The notes: generated by a model from the sequence alone, not told the origin. Numbered from the stretch's first letter, positions 18,631-27,289 are shown. The stretch is 38,339 bases of DNA from Paracoccaceae bacterium (GCA_002709405.1 PAQV01000036.1:1-38339); one strand, 5' to 3'. A program made the numbers and translations.

Positions 18631-20067
18631 CTACTCATCATATTGTGGGTCGGGATGGCCCATTTTCCGGATCGCGTCAACGACGCGTGACAGGCCCATC
18701 GACAGCGAGCCCTTGACCAGAACCACGTCGCCCTCGTCCAGACGCCCGCGCAGGTCGCGCAGCATCGGGCGGGCATCGCCGAACCATTGGCCCCGGCGCG
18801 ACGCCGGAAGGGCCTGGTAGAGGGATTTCATCAGCGGGCCGACGCAATGCACGACGTCGATGCATTGCATCGACGGCAGCCCGGCCAGGCCCTCGTGCAG
18901 GGCGACCTCGTCCGGGCCAAGTTCCTTCATGTCGCCCAGGATGGCGATGCGCCGCCCCTTCGAGATCCGCCCCACCCCGTCGGTGGTCCGGGCGGCGGCC
19001 AGCACTTCCAGCGAGGCGGCCATCGAGGTCGGGTTGGCGTTGTAGGCGTCGTCGATCAGGTCCAGCGACAGGTGACGGTCGACCGGGTCCAGCACTACGC
19101 GGCTGCGCTGCCCGCGCCCCGACACGGCCGTCCAGGTGGCCAGCGTAAAGACCGCCCTGCCCCGGTCGGCCTTCAGGGCAAAGACCGTGGCCAGCACGGC
19201 CAGGGCATTGATCGCGTAATGCCGGCCCTCGACCCCGACCTTGTAAAGGACCGGTGTCCGCCAGGCCCGCGCCTGCACGACCGTCGCGCCCTGGGCAATG
19301 TGGACCTCGGTCGCGCGGTGATGGCAGCGGCGGCCTTCGCCGAAGGTGATGATGCGGGCCTTCTTATCCTGCGCGGCGGCGCGCAGGATCGGGTAGGTCT
19401 TGAGGTCGCCATTCAGGATGGCGATGCCCCGGGGCTCCAGCCCCTCGCAAATAGAGCCCTTTTCGGCGGCGATGCCTTCGATATTCTCGAAGGCCTCCAG
19501 GTGCGCGGCGGCCACGGTGGTCACGACAACCACGTGTGGCCGGGCCATGCGGGCCAGGGGCGCGATTTCACCGGGGTGATTCATGCCGATCTCGATCACC
19601 GCGTATTCGGTGTCGGCAGGCATCCGGGCCAGGGTCAGGGGCACGCCCCAGTGGTTGTTGTAGCTGGCCACGCTGGCATGGGTGCGGCCCTGGTCTTCGA
19701 GGACCGAGGCCAGCATTTCCTTGGTCGAGGTCTTGCCGACCGAGCCGGTGATCGCCACGACCTTTGCCTTGGTGCGTTTGCGCGCGGCCTCGCCAAGCGC
19801 TTCGAGGGCTGCCTGCACGTCGTCGACGATCAGCAGCGGAGCGTCTTCGGGCACGCCCTCGGGGACATGGGTGACGAGCGCGGCAGCGGCCCCTTTTTCC
19901 AGGGCCTGGGCCACGAAATCATGGCCATCGCGCGCGGCCTTCAACGCGACGAACAGGTCGCCCGGCTGCAGCGTGCGGGTGTCGATGGACACGCCGTTGG
20001 CCTCCCACTCGGCAGTGGCCCGGCCCTTGGTCGCGCGCGCGGCGTCGCGGCTGGTCCAAAGGCTCAT
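18631..20067 (-). CDS. murF: UDP-MurNAc-tripeptide--D-alanyl-D-alanine ligase MurF
   Basis: MurF adds the D-Ala-D-Ala made by Ddl, finishing the soluble pentapeptide precursor. The 478-residue product shows [26 protein letters not shown] near the N-terminus, the P-loop [13 protein letters not shown] (107-119), [14 protein letters not shown], and [18 protein letters not shown] in the catalytic domain. The ATG overlaps the murE stop (ATGA at 20064-20067), so MurE and MurF are translationally coupled. Length is normal. Confidence 0.97.
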   Translation of the reverse strand: MSLWTSRDAARATKGRATAEWEANGVSIDTRTLQPGDLFVALKAARDGHDFVAQALEKGAAAALVTHVPEGVPEDAPLLIVDDVQAALEALGEAARKRTKAKVVAITGSVGKTSTKEMLASVLEDQGRTHASVASYNNHWGVPLTLARMPADTEYAVIEIGMNHPGEIAPLARMARPHVVVVTTVAAAHLEAFENIEGIAAEKGSICEGLEPRGIAILNGDLKTYPILRAAAQDKKARIITFGEGRRCHHRATEVHIAQGATVVQARAWRTPVLYKVGVEGRHYAINALAVLATVFALKADRGRAVFTLATWTAVSGRGQRSRVVLDPVDRHLSLDLIDDAYNANPTSMAASLEVLAAARTTDGVGRISKGRRIAILGDMKELGPDEVALHEGLAGLPSMQCIDVVHCVGPLMKSLYQALPASRRGQWFGDARPMLRDLRGRLDEGDVVLVKGSLSMGLSRVVDAIRKMGHPDPQYDE

Positions 20068-21545
20068 GCCCGGCCCCCTTCCAGCGCCGCGACCGAGATA
20101 CTGGCCTGTTCCGCGTCATCGAATGGCAGGACCTGGTCGCCGACGATCTGGCCGGTTTCGTGACCCTTGCCGCAGATCAGCAGGGCGTCGCCGGGGCCCA
20201 GGGCGTCGACGCCGCGCAGGATCGCCTCGGCCCGGTCACCGATTTCCCAGGCCTCGGGCGCGCCTTCGCGCACGGCGGCGCGGATCAGTGCGGGATCTTC
20301 GCTGCGCGGGTTGTCGTCGGTGACGATGACCATGTCGGCGGCCTCGGCCGCGGCCTGGCCCATCAGGGGCCGCTTGGCCCGGTCCCGGTCGCCGCCCGCG
20401 CCGACGATGGCGATCAGCCGGCCCATGACATGGGGGCGCAGGGCGCCGATCGCGGTCGACACCGCATCGGGCGTATGGGCGAAATCGACAAAGACGGTGG
20501 CGTCGTTGGCCCGCCGCGCGGCCAGTTGCATCCGCCCGCGCACGGTTTCCAGTTCGGGCAGGACGCGGAAGACCTCGGTCGGTTCATCGCCGCTGGCAAT
20601 GGCCAGCCCGGCGGCCAGCAGCACGTTTTCCGCCTGGAAGCCGCCGATCAGGTTCAGGCGAGCCTGCATGGGTTCGCCCTGCCAGGCAAAGCGCAGGTCC
20701 TGTCCGGTCGAATCGAAGCGCTGGCCCACCAGCGTCAACTCGGCCGCGCTACGGCCCACCCCGATGACCTCTTGCCCCCTTGCGGCGGCAATGGCGCGCA
20801 TTTCCGGGCCGCGCGGGCCGTCGAGGTTGATGACGGCCACGCCTTCATCCGGCAACACCCGGCGAAACAGCCCGGCCTTGGCGGCGAAGTACTCTTCGAA
20901 GCTGGCGTGGTAATCCAGGTGATCCTGGCTGAAATTCGTGAACCCGCCGGCCACCAGTTGCACGCCGTCCAGCCGCCGCTGTTCCAGCCCGTGGGACGAA
21001 GCTTCCATCGCGGCGTGGGTGATGCCGTGGGCCGCGGCCTCGGCCAGGACCCGGTGCAGGGTGATCGGTTCGGGCGTGGTATGGGCCAGGGGCGCGTGCC
21101 AGTCGCCTTCGACCCCGGTGGTGCCGACATTGACGGCCGGCAGGTCCAGCGCCTGCCAGATCTGGCGGGTAAAGCTGGCGACCGAGGTCTTGCCGTTGGT
21201 GCCCGTCACGGCGACCATGGTGCGCGGCTGACCGCCGAACCACAGGGCCGAGGTATAGGCCAGCGCCTGGCGGGGATCCTCGGCGATGATCAGCGCGGCC
21301 GAGGACGCGGCCAGCGCATCGGCGGCCATGGCCGCCCCTTCGGCATCGGTCAGGATGGCCACGGCGCCCCGGGTCAGCACGTCGGGGATATAGGCCGCTC
21401 CGTGGACACGGGTGCCGGGCATGGCGGCGAAAAGATAGCCGGCTTCGACCTTGCGGCTGTCGACGGCCAGGCCCGTGATCACCGGATCGCGCCCGCCCTG
21501 GGCGGTCAGGGCCAATTGCGAAAGGGGAACCGGTCCCGCTGTCAT
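20064..21545 (-). CDS. murE: UDP-MurNAc-L-Ala-D-Glu--meso-diaminopimelate ligase MurE
   Basis: MurE adds the third residue of the stem peptide. The 493-residue product has the P-loop VTGTNGKTS (113-121), EASSHGLEQRRLDG in the middle, and the DNPR motif (411-414, followed by SEDP). DNPR is the arginine-bearing signature of enzymes that add meso-diaminopimelate rather than lysine, as expected for a Gram-negative cell. AGGGGGA precedes the ATG. It is 31 bases downstream of ftsI. Confidence 0.97.
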   Translation of the reverse strand: MTAGPVPLSQLALTAQGGRDPVITGLAVDSRKVEAGYLFAAMPGTRVHGAAYIPDVLTRGAVAILTDAEGAAMAADALAASSAALIIAEDPRQALAYTSALWFGGQPRTMVAVTGTNGKTSVASFTRQIWQALDLPAVNVGTTGVEGDWHAPLAHTTPEPITLHRVLAEAAAHGITHAAMEASSHGLEQRRLDGVQLVAGGFTNFSQDHLDYHASFEEYFAAKAGLFRRVLPDEGVAVINLDGPRGPEMRAIAAARGQEVIGVGRSAAELTLVGQRFDSTGQDLRFAWQGEPMQARLNLIGGFQAENVLLAAGLAIASGDEPTEVFRVLPELETVRGRMQLAARRANDATVFVDFAHTPDAVSTAIGALRPHVMGRLIAIVGAGGDRDRAKRPLMGQAAAEAADMVIVTDDNPRSEDPALIRAAVREGAPEAWEIGDRAEAILRGVDALGPGDALLICGKGHETGQIVGDQVLPFDDAEQASISVAALEGGRA

Positions 21546-21576
21546 GATGTCCCCCTGCGCCTTGCGTTGATGGCGT

Positions 21577-23364
21577 TCAGTTGCTCGAGGTCAGCTGTAT
21601 ACCCGTGAGCGCACCGGGTTCAACGGTCGGGCGCAGACCCAGCAGGGGCGCGACCCGGCCAATCAGTTCGGCGGCAACGGGAACGGCCGTCCAGCCCGCC
21701 GTGCGCCGGGTTTCGCCATAGGCCATGACCGAGGGTTCATCCAGCGTCAGGATCAGCACGTATTTCGGATCGTGGGCGGGAAAGAGCGTGGCAAAGGTGG
21801 CGATGACCTTGTCGCGGTAATAACCGCCCCGCGGCTTGGGCTTGTCGGCGGTCCCCGTCTTGCCCGCCACGGCATAGCCCTTGACCTCGCCGAAGCTGGC
21901 GGTGCCGTCGGTGACAACCTTGCGCAGCATCATCCGGGCGGCGGCGGCCGATTGCTCGGACATGACGCGCGGGCCCAGCTGGGGCTTGTCCTGTTTCAGG
22001 ATCGTCGGGCTGACGTAATGGCCGCCGTTGGCGATCGCCGAATAGGCCGCCGCCAGGTGCATCGGGCTGGTCGAGATCCCGTGGCCATAGGAAATGGTGA
22101 CTGTCGACAGGTCAGTCCAGCGCTTGGGCAGCAGCGGCTTGCCGCCCGCGGCCTCGACGATTTCGAACGGGGTGGGGTCGAACATGCCCAGGCTGCCCAG
22201 GAACGCCTTCTGGCGGGTTGCGCCGATCTGCAGGGCCAGCCGCCCGGTCCCCCGGTTCGAGCTTTTGACGATCACGTCCGTCACGCTGATCGCGCCGTAA
22301 TTGTGGTTGTCGAACTCGTTGATCAGGTGACCGCCCACGCGGAACGGGCCGGCCGTCTGGATGATCGTGCCCGGGTTGACCAGGCCCAGGTCCACCGCCT
22401 GCGCCGCCGTGAAGATCTTGAAGGTCGAGCCCAGTTCATAGACGCCCTGCACCGACCGGTTGAACAGCGGGCTGTCGGACGGGTCGCCCTCGACGGGGGG
22501 GCGGGGCCGGTTGTTGGGATCGAAATCGGGCAGCGAGGCGACAGAGATCACCTCTCCGGTATGCACATCCATCAGGATCGCGCTGGCGCCCTTGGCATTC
22601 ATCAGCTTCATGCCGCCCGCCAGCACCCGTTCGGTCGCGGCCTGGATGGTCAGGTCGATCGACAGGGTCAGCGGCTTGGTGCCGTTAGCCGGGTCGCGCA
22701 GGTAGCCGTCGAACTGCTTTTCCACCCCCGCGACACCGATCACCTCGGCCGCGTTCACGCCTTCCTTACCGTATTGCGTGCCGCCCATGATATGCGCGGC
22801 CAGCCGGCCGTTGGGATAAAGCCGCATCTCGCGCGGGCCGAACAGCAGGCCCGGATCGCCGATGTCATGTACGGCCTGCTTCTGTTCGGGCGAGATCTTG
22901 CGCTTGATCCAGTCGAACTTGCGCTTGCCGGTGAACAGGGTCACCAGCTTCTCTTCCTCCAGGTCGGGGAAGATCTTGGCCAGTTCTTTCGCGGCATGTT
23001 CCGGATCGATCAGGTGCGGCGGCTGGACGTACAGCGAATGGGTTTCGAAATTGGTGGCCAGGATGCGCCCGTGACGGTCGACGATGTCGGCCCGCTGCTG
23101 GGCGATGGTGGCGCTGTGGGCGGTGGCGATGGGCTCGACCGCCTCAGAGGTCGCCAGGTGGCCCATGCGCACCCCGATCACGCCGAAGGCACAGAAGAAG
23201 AAGGCCGACAGCACCAGCAGGCGGCCCTCGGCCCGGGCGCGCGACCGGTCCTGCATTTCCTCGTGGCGGCGGCGGATGTTCTCGCGCTCGATGATGTCGG
23301 GGTTTTCGCCCTTGTCGCGGGCGGGCAGGATACGGGCCAGGGGGCGCAGGGGGATACGGCTCAT
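21577..23364 (-). CDS. ftsI: Septal transpeptidase FtsI (PBP3)
   Basis: FtsI is the class B penicillin-binding protein that cross-links septal peptidoglycan with FtsW. The 595-residue protein has a 47-residue basic cytoplasmic tail, one membrane anchor (about 48-68), the pedestal domain (ADIVDRHGRILATN at 92-105) and the transpeptidase domain with the active serine in STFK (S313, K316), SSN (368-370) and KTGT (502-505). The ATG overlaps the ftsL stop (ATGA at 23361-23364). The long charged tail has many Arg/Glu residues and is somewhat longer than the E. coli one. Confidence 0.98.
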   Translation of the reverse strand: MSRIPLRPLARILPARDKGENPDIIERENIRRRHEEMQDRSRARAEGRLLVLSAFFFCAFGVIGVRMGHLATSEAVEPIATAHSATIAQQRADIVDRHGRILATNFETHSLYVQPPHLIDPEHAAKELAKIFPDLEEEKLVTLFTGKRKFDWIKRKISPEQKQAVHDIGDPGLLFGPREMRLYPNGRLAAHIMGGTQYGKEGVNAAEVIGVAGVEKQFDGYLRDPANGTKPLTLSIDLTIQAATERVLAGGMKLMNAKGASAILMDVHTGEVISVASLPDFDPNNRPRPPVEGDPSDSPLFNRSVQGVYELGSTFKIFTAAQAVDLGLVNPGTIIQTAGPFRVGGHLINEFDNHNYGAISVTDVIVKSSNRGTGRLALQIGATRQKAFLGSLGMFDPTPFEIVEAAGGKPLLPKRWTDLSTVTISYGHGISTSPMHLAAAYSAIANGGHYVSPTILKQDKPQLGPRVMSEQSAAAARMMLRKVVTDGTASFGEVKGYAVAGKTGTADKPKPRGGYYRDKVIATFATLFPAHDPKYVLILTLDEPSVMAYGETRRTAGWTAVPVAAELIGRVAPLLGLRPTVEPGALTGIQLTSSN

Positions 23365-23720
23365 GGGATCTGCATGTCCTTGCTTTCGGACACTTCGACG
23401 GCACTGTCGAGGTCGAATATCTGCTCTTCTTCCGGCAGGGGATAGGCCACCTCGTCGACGTGGCCGAACTGATCGGGGCGCAGGGGCAGAAGGCCCAGCC
23501 GGTCGAAATTGATCTCGGCCAGCTCACGCAGGCGGTCGGGCCGGTTGAGATAGGCCCATTCGGCCTTCAGAACCGCCAGCCGCGCCTGGGCCGAGCCGAT
23601 CTGGCGCTGCAGCGACTGGGTTTCCGACAGCACTTCCTGGGTGGCGTAGTTTTCCCGGTAGGCCCAGAAAGCCAGGCCGAACACCGCGAGGGCGGACAGG
23701 ATGTACAGAAGACCTTTCAT
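23361..23720 (-). CDS. ftsL: Cell division protein FtsL
   Basis: FtsL is the small bitopic protein that with FtsB and FtsQ activates FtsWI. The 119-residue product has a one-residue-charged start, a membrane segment (about 4-20), a coiled-coil region (about 30-60, VLSETQSLQRQIGSAQARLAVLKAEWAYLN) and the RPDRLRELAEINFDRLGL segment typical of alphaproteobacterial FtsL, then an acidic tail. It is recognised as much by position (between rsmH and ftsI) as by sequence. It overlaps rsmH by one base (TGATG) and ftsI by four. Confidence 0.93.
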   Translation of the reverse strand: MKGLLYILSALAVFGLAFWAYRENYATQEVLSETQSLQRQIGSAQARLAVLKAEWAYLNRPDRLRELAEINFDRLGLLPLRPDQFGHVDEVAYPLPEEEQIFDLDSAVEVSESKDMQIP

Positions 23721-24712
23721 CAGCGGGGGTCCTTCAGTTGCGGCATGCCGATGGTTTTGGCGTCGATAGAGCCGGCGGGGGCGTCCGTCCGTGTGGCCAC
23801 GCGCAGCTTGGCCGAGCGCGACCGGGGGTTTTCGTCCAGCTCGCGGTCGTCCGGCCCGATGGCGCGCTTGCTGTCCAGCGTGAAGGCCGGGGCCTCTGCC
23901 TGCAGTTCGGGCGCATAGCGGTTGGCTCGCCCGGTCTGGCCGGCCCGCGATTGCAGGAAGCGCTTGACCATGCGGTCCTCGATCGAATGGAAGGTCACGA
24001 CGGCCAGCTTGCCGCCGGGCTTCAACGCCCGTTCGGCGGCCATAAGGCCCTGGTACAATTCATCATATTCCGCGTTCACGGCGATGCGCAGACCCTGGAA
24101 GCTGCGCGTCGCGGGGTGCGACTGGCCGGGCTTGGCGCGCGGCAGGCACCCCTCGACGATCTCGGCCAGGCGCAGGGTAGAGGTGATCGGTGCCTCGGTC
24201 CGGGCGCGGATGATGGCCCGGGCAATGCGCCGACTGGCGCGTTCCTCGCCGAAGTGGAACAGGATGTCGGCCAGCTCGGCCTCGGACGCGGAATTGACCA
24301 GGTCGGCGGCCGAGGGCCCGTCCTGCGACATGCGCATGTCCAGCGGCCCGTCGCGCAGGAAGGAAAAGCCGCGCTCGGCCAGGTCCAGCTGCATCGACGA
24401 CACGCCCAGGTCCAGCACGACGCCGTCGAGGTCGCTTGCATACTCATCCATGCGGGAAAAGACGCCGGGCTGCAGCACCAGCCGGTCGCCATAGTCGCTC
24501 GCCCAGGGCGCGGCCATGTCGAAGGCCAGAGGATCGCGGTCGACGCCGATGACCTTGTCCGCCCCGGCCTCGAACAGGCCGCGGGTATAGCCCCCTGCCC
24601 CGAAGGTGCCGTCCAGCCAGGTGCCCGACACCGGGGCCACGGCCGCCAGCAGCGGGCGCAGCAGGACGGGGACATGGGCGGCGTCGGGCGGAGTTTGCGC
24701 GGCCGCGGCCAT
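23720..24712 (-). CDS. rsmH: 16S rRNA (cytosine-1402-N4)-methyltransferase RsmH (MraW)
   Basis: RsmH methylates C1402 in the decoding centre of 16S rRNA with S-adenosylmethionine. The 330-residue product has [15 protein letters not shown] near the start, the SAM-binding [20 protein letters not shown], the conserved [22 protein letters not shown] and a C-terminal [18 protein letters not shown] strong AAGGAGG lies upstream of the ATG, inside the end of mraZ. Only three bases separate it from mraZ. Length and motifs are normal. Confidence 0.97.
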   Translation of the reverse strand: MAAAAQTPPDAAHVPVLLRPLLAAVAPVSGTWLDGTFGAGGYTRGLFEAGADKVIGVDRDPLAFDMAAPWASDYGDRLVLQPGVFSRMDEYASDLDGVVLDLGVSSMQLDLAERGFSFLRDGPLDMRMSQDGPSAADLVNSASEAELADILFHFGEERASRRIARAIIRARTEAPITSTLRLAEIVEGCLPRAKPGQSHPATRSFQGLRIAVNAEYDELYQGLMAAERALKPGGKLAVVTFHSIEDRMVKRFLQSRAGQTGRANRYAPELQAEAPAFTLDSKRAIGPDDRELDENPRSRSAKLRVATRTDAPAGSIDAKTIGMPQLKDPR

Positions 24713-24715
24713 GAT

Positions 24716-25240
24716 CTACCCCGCCTCCTTCTGGGCCAGGACAATGTCGAGCGCATCCAGCGGGTTGGTGCCCGACGGCAGATCGAAGCCCAGATCGTCC
24801 TCGCCATCCTCTTCGTCGAGGTAATCTTCGTAAGGGCCTTCGGACCAGATCTGGAAGGTGCCCATGGTGCCGACGAAAACGGCATTGGAATCCAGCGCCA
24901 GCCCGATCATGTCACGGTAGCGCTGGGGGATCACCAGACGACCATCGGGGTCGATCTGGATCGAGATGGATTTCGAGATGTATTGCCGGACCAGCTTGCG
25001 CTTGAGCCGCGAATTCGGGAGCCGGTCGATCTTGTCGGCCCGGTCCTCGGCGGCCTTGACGGTGTAGCCTTCCAGGAACCGGTCGTCGTCGCCGCCGTAG
25101 ACCAGCACGAGGTTGGGACGTTCGCCTTCGGACCAGGCCGGGTCACCGGATTCGAGCACGCGGCGGAAGTCGGCCGGAATGGACATCCGGCCCTTCTTGT
25201 CCACCTTGAAGGTGTGCTCGCCTCTGAACCTGCGGTCCAA
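24716..25240 (-). CDS. mraZ: Transcriptional regulator MraZ, TTG start
   Basis: MraZ is a DNA-binding protein that represses its own dcw operon by binding TGGG-type repeats. The 174-residue product has two AbrB-like domains: RRFRGEHTFKVDKKGRMSIPADFR (about 3-26 onward) and SISIQIDPDGRLVIPQRYRDMIG (about 91-115), and an acidic C-terminal tail longer than in E. coli. No ATG or GTG fits the family start; the TTG at 25240 lies two codons before the FRGE motif and follows AGGGACAGG, so it is the probable start and may limit translation. A TGGG array upstream (25702-25747) is the likely operator. Confidence 0.93.
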   Translation of the reverse strand: MDRRFRGEHTFKVDKKGRMSIPADFRRVLESGDPAWSEGERPNLVLVYGGDDDRFLEGYTVKAAEDRADKIDRLPNSRLKRKLVRQYISKSISIQIDPDGRLVIPQRYRDMIGLALDSNAVFVGTMGTFQIWSEGPYEDYLDEEDGEDDLGFDLPSGTNPLDALDIVLAQKEAG

Positions 25241-25306
25241 GAACCTGTCCCTTTGCTCGCGCCGCCCCTACCTGTTTCGTGCGCCTGTCCGGTCCCCCGA
25301 TGTCTG

Positions 25307-25351
25307 AAAAGGAAAACGGCGGGGTGAACTGCTGCCACTGTTCAACCCGCC
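25307..25351 (-). terminator. Intrinsic terminator inside the mraZ leader (attenuator)
   Basis: On the minus strand GGCGGG and TGAAC (25351-25340, one unpaired base) pair with GTTCA and CCCGCC (25329-25318), giving an 11-bp stem with one mismatch and a 10-base loop. It is followed by GTTTTCCTTTT (25317-25307). It lies between the upstream regulatory region and mraZ, so some transcripts should stop here before reaching the operon. Confidence 0.8.
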
Positions 25352-25510
25352 GCCCTCGTCCCGCTGTGCGGGGGTGTCCAGCAACGCGCGCCACCTGGGG
25401 GGATGTCTGCTCGCTCGCGCGCCGGATCTCTGGTTCGCCAAATGAAAAGGGGGTGCCTGTATTTAACTTGCCTACCGTTCGAGCTCTTTGTTTGGCTCTT
25501 TTGTTTTGGC
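25307..25510 (-). ncRNA. upsM: Candidate UpsM-like sRNA from the mraZ leader (5' end approximate)
   Basis: The 3' end is set by a clear intrinsic terminator 67 bases upstream of the mraZ start codon. That is the arrangement of UpsM, an sRNA made in Rhodobacter sphaeroides by premature termination in the dcw leader. The 5' end is a guess based on a length near 200 nt and is not supported by a visible promoter. If real, the RNA would be both an attenuator of the dcw operon and a free sRNA. Assignment rests on position and terminator, not on sequence identity that I could check. Confidence 0.5.
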
Positions 25511-25613
25511 CTTCACTGCCCCGTCTCATCGGACAATCATGTTGTGACACGGGAATACCTGGGGATCAACAGGAATTTGGGGGCCTTCATGGCACCCACT
25601 GGGGCGGCATGGA

Positions 25614-25639
25614 TGGGATTCAACTTGGGGGATCATGGG
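25614..25639 (+). promoter_or_regulatory. Plus-oriented TGGG repeats, possible secondary MraZ sites
   Basis: TGGG occurs on the plus strand at 25614-25617, 25626-25629 and 25636-25639 (spacings 12 and 10), with looser copies at 25560, 25578 and 25600. They point toward the minus-strand array at 25702-25747. MraZ normally binds same-strand repeats with 10-base spacing, so only the last pair fits well. Confidence 0.4.
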
Positions 25640-25701
25640 ATTCGGCGGAATGTCGCCAACATCGGCCAAGGACTCTGCGCCCATCCACCACATGTGGTGT
25701 T

Positions 25702-25747
25702 CCCACCAATCCCCCCAGCCATTCCCACCACTACCCATGGAGGCCCA
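25702..25747 (-). promoter_or_regulatory. Candidate MraZ operator: five TGGG repeats, four at exact 10-base period
   Basis: On the minus strand TGGG occurs at 25747-25744, 25737-25734, 25727-25724 and 25717-25714 (exact 10-base steps) and again at 25705-25702 (12 bases); another at 25777-25774 is also in the 10-base phase. MraZ of E. coli binds direct TGGGN repeats separated by five bases, which is the same period. The array is oriented toward mraZ but lies about 460 bases upstream, further than in E. coli, consistent with a long leader. Confidence 0.7.
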
Positions 25748-25820
25748 ACTTTTTTGCGCCGATCCCGGTCATGCCCACCAAAAAACGCTGATTTTGGCGT
25801 CTAACCCCGGTTCTAGACCC

Positions 25821-25836
25821 GATTCGAGATCGAATC
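25821..25836. promoter_or_regulatory. Paired GANTC (CcrM) sites in an inverted repeat
   Basis: GATTCG (25821-25826) and CGAATC (25831-25836) form a 6+6 inverted repeat that contains two GANTC sites, the target of the alphaproteobacterial cell-cycle methylase CcrM. Other GANTC sites lie at 25617, 25639 and 25886. Methylation-dependent control of division genes is known in Caulobacter; here it is inference. Confidence 0.4.
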
Positions 25837-25868
25837 ATCCTCTTTTCCCGTGGACATCACAGGACAAG

Positions 25869-25898
25869 AAAAAACCGGCGCAGAGGATTCTGCGCCGG
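25869..25898 (-). terminator. Intrinsic terminator of mrp
   Basis: CCGGCGCAGA (25875-25884) and TCTGCGCCGG (25889-25898) form a perfect 10-bp stem with a 4-base loop. On the minus strand it is followed by TTTTTT (25874-25869). It lies about 110 bases after the mrp stop codon and insulates the dcw leader from mrp transcription. Confidence 0.9.
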
Positions 25899-26011
25899 CT
25901 CCCACCAATTCCCATGGATTTTCCCGTCCGTTCCCGGGGCGGCCCCCACGCTGTCCCGTCAGGCGGCCCCGATGGAGGCTCCTCGTCCCTTCCGGTCCCA
26001 GAACCTCCGCG

Positions 26012-27109
26012 TCAGGCCATGCCCCCGGCCACCAGCCCGGCCGCGATCCGGCCATAGGCCTGGGCCATCGGCCCGTCTCCGGCCGCGATAGGCACACCCT
26101 TGTCGCCGGCCAGCCGGGTCTCCAGGTCGATCGGCAGCATGCCTAACAATGGCACACCCATTTCCTCGGCCTCGGCACGCACGCCGCCCTGGCCGAAGAT
26201 CTCGGTTTCCTTCCCGCAATGCGGGCAGACGAAGCTGGACATGTTCTCGATCAACCCAAGAACCGGCGTCTTCAATGTCTGGAACATGTCGAGCGCCTTG
26301 CGCGCATCCAGAAGCGCCACGTCTTGCGGCGTCGACACGACAATGGCCCCGGTCAGCTGCGCCTTGGTCGACAGCGTCAGCTGCACATCCCCCGTGCCCG
26401 GCGGCAGGTCTACTATAAGTATGTCGAGGTCTCCCCAGGCCACCTGCCCCAGCATCTGCTGCAAAGCACCCATCAGCATCGGCCCGCGCCAGATCACGGC
26501 CTTGCGCTCTTCGACCATGAAGCCCAGCGACATCAGAGTGACCCCATGGGCATGCAGCGGATGGATGGTCTTGCCGTCCGGCGAGGCCGGTTTCCCCTGC
26601 GCGCCCATCATGCGGGGAATCGAGGGTCCATATATATCGGCATCCAACAGCCCGACTCGCCGCCCCGCCTTGGCCAGCGCAACGGCCAGATTCGTGGATA
26701 CGGTCGATTTTCCGACCCCACCCTTGCCTGACCCTACGGCAATTATGCGGTCCACCCCGGTGGGTTTCATCGGCCCGTCTTGCGGCTTGGCATGGCCGCC
26801 GACCTTCAGCGAGGGCGGCGCCTTGGGCGCGGCTTGCGCCCCCTGCCCCGCCGATTGCCCGGGCGAATGGGCCGTCATCGCGACCGAGACCTTGTCGACC
26901 CCGTCCAGCGCCGCCACGGCCTGCTCTGCCGCCTTTCGGACCGGCTCCATCTTACGGGCGGCCTCTGGGCTAGGTGCTTCTATAATAAAGCGAACATTAG
27001 GCCCGTCCAATTGTACCGCCCGGACCATATCGTGGCTGATCAACGTGCCCCCGTCCGGTAGCGCTACCGTCGCCAGAGCCTCTAAGATCTGTGCCCGTGT
27101 CACTGTCAT
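26012..27109 (-). CDS. mrp: Iron-sulfur cluster carrier protein Mrp (ApbC)
   Basis: Mrp/ApbC is a cytoplasmic P-loop ATPase that carries and transfers iron-sulfur clusters. The 365-residue product has an N-terminal MIP18-like domain (about 5-80), a Pro/Ala/Gln linker (about 81-115), the deviant Walker A motif GSGKGGVGKST (126-136), VDLPPGTGDVQLTL and the cluster-binding CPHC (about 290). A strong AGGAGG lies before the ATG. It has its own terminator and is divergent from the DUF1127 gene. Confidence 0.96.
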   Translation of the reverse strand: MTVTRAQILEALATVALPDGGTLISHDMVRAVQLDGPNVRFIIEAPSPEAARKMEPVRKAAEQAVAALDGVDKVSVAMTAHSPGQSAGQGAQAAPKAPPSLKVGGHAKPQDGPMKPTGVDRIIAVGSGKGGVGKSTVSTNLAVALAKAGRRVGLLDADIYGPSIPRMMGAQGKPASPDGKTIHPLHAHGVTLMSLGFMVEERKAVIWRGPMLMGALQQMLGQVAWGDLDILIVDLPPGTGDVQLTLSTKAQLTGAIVVSTPQDVALLDARKALDMFQTLKTPVLGLIENMSSFVCPHCGKETEIFGQGGVRAEAEEMGVPLLGMLPIDLETRLAGDKGVPIAAGDGPMAQAYGRIAAGLVAGGMA

Positions 27110-27259
27110 GCGATCCTCCTGCGTCGTTGGCCGGACTATCCGGCAGGAGAGACCGGAATGACAAGCCCATCCGCCGCTCTGCTTTGACGTGCACTTCCGC
27201 AGACTTTACACGCGTCAAGGTTTATGCGGTTTCTGCATAGCAGCATTGTAGAGGTATGC

Positions 27260-27289
27260 ATTGTGCACCTGCAGCATGACCCCTAATTT
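27260..27289 (+). promoter_or_regulatory. Weak RpoH-like promoter candidate for the DUF1127-sRNA unit
   Basis: ATTGTGCA near 27260-27267 and CCCCTAATTT at 27280-27289 loosely resemble the RpoH (heat-shock sigma) pattern CTTGAAA and CCCCATNT and would start transcription about 40 bases before the DUF1127 ATG. In Rhodobacter sphaeroides the equivalent unit is driven by RpoHI/RpoHII, which is why I looked for it. The match is poor in the -35. Confidence 0.25.

Larger units (their letters stand above)
25241..25868 (-). other. Extended mraZ leader and regulatory region
   Basis: No believable gene lies in these 628 bases between mraZ and the mrp terminator. On the minus strand they hold, in order, a pair of GANTC sites in a palindrome-like element (25821-25836), the TGGG array (25702-25747), an oppositely oriented TGGG set (25614-25639), an A-rich stretch (about 25480-25510 on the minus strand) and an intrinsic terminator (25307-25351). 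In Rhodobacter sphaeroides the dcw cluster has an extended 5' leader that yields the sRNA UpsM by partial termination; this region has the same build. I could not identify the promoter boxes. Confidence 0.7.

Noticed and set aside
25241-25868. RNase P RNA or 6S RNA in the mraZ upstream region
   Set aside because: I looked for the conserved RNase P segments (such as GAGGAAAGTCC) and the 6S open-bubble layout and did not find them.
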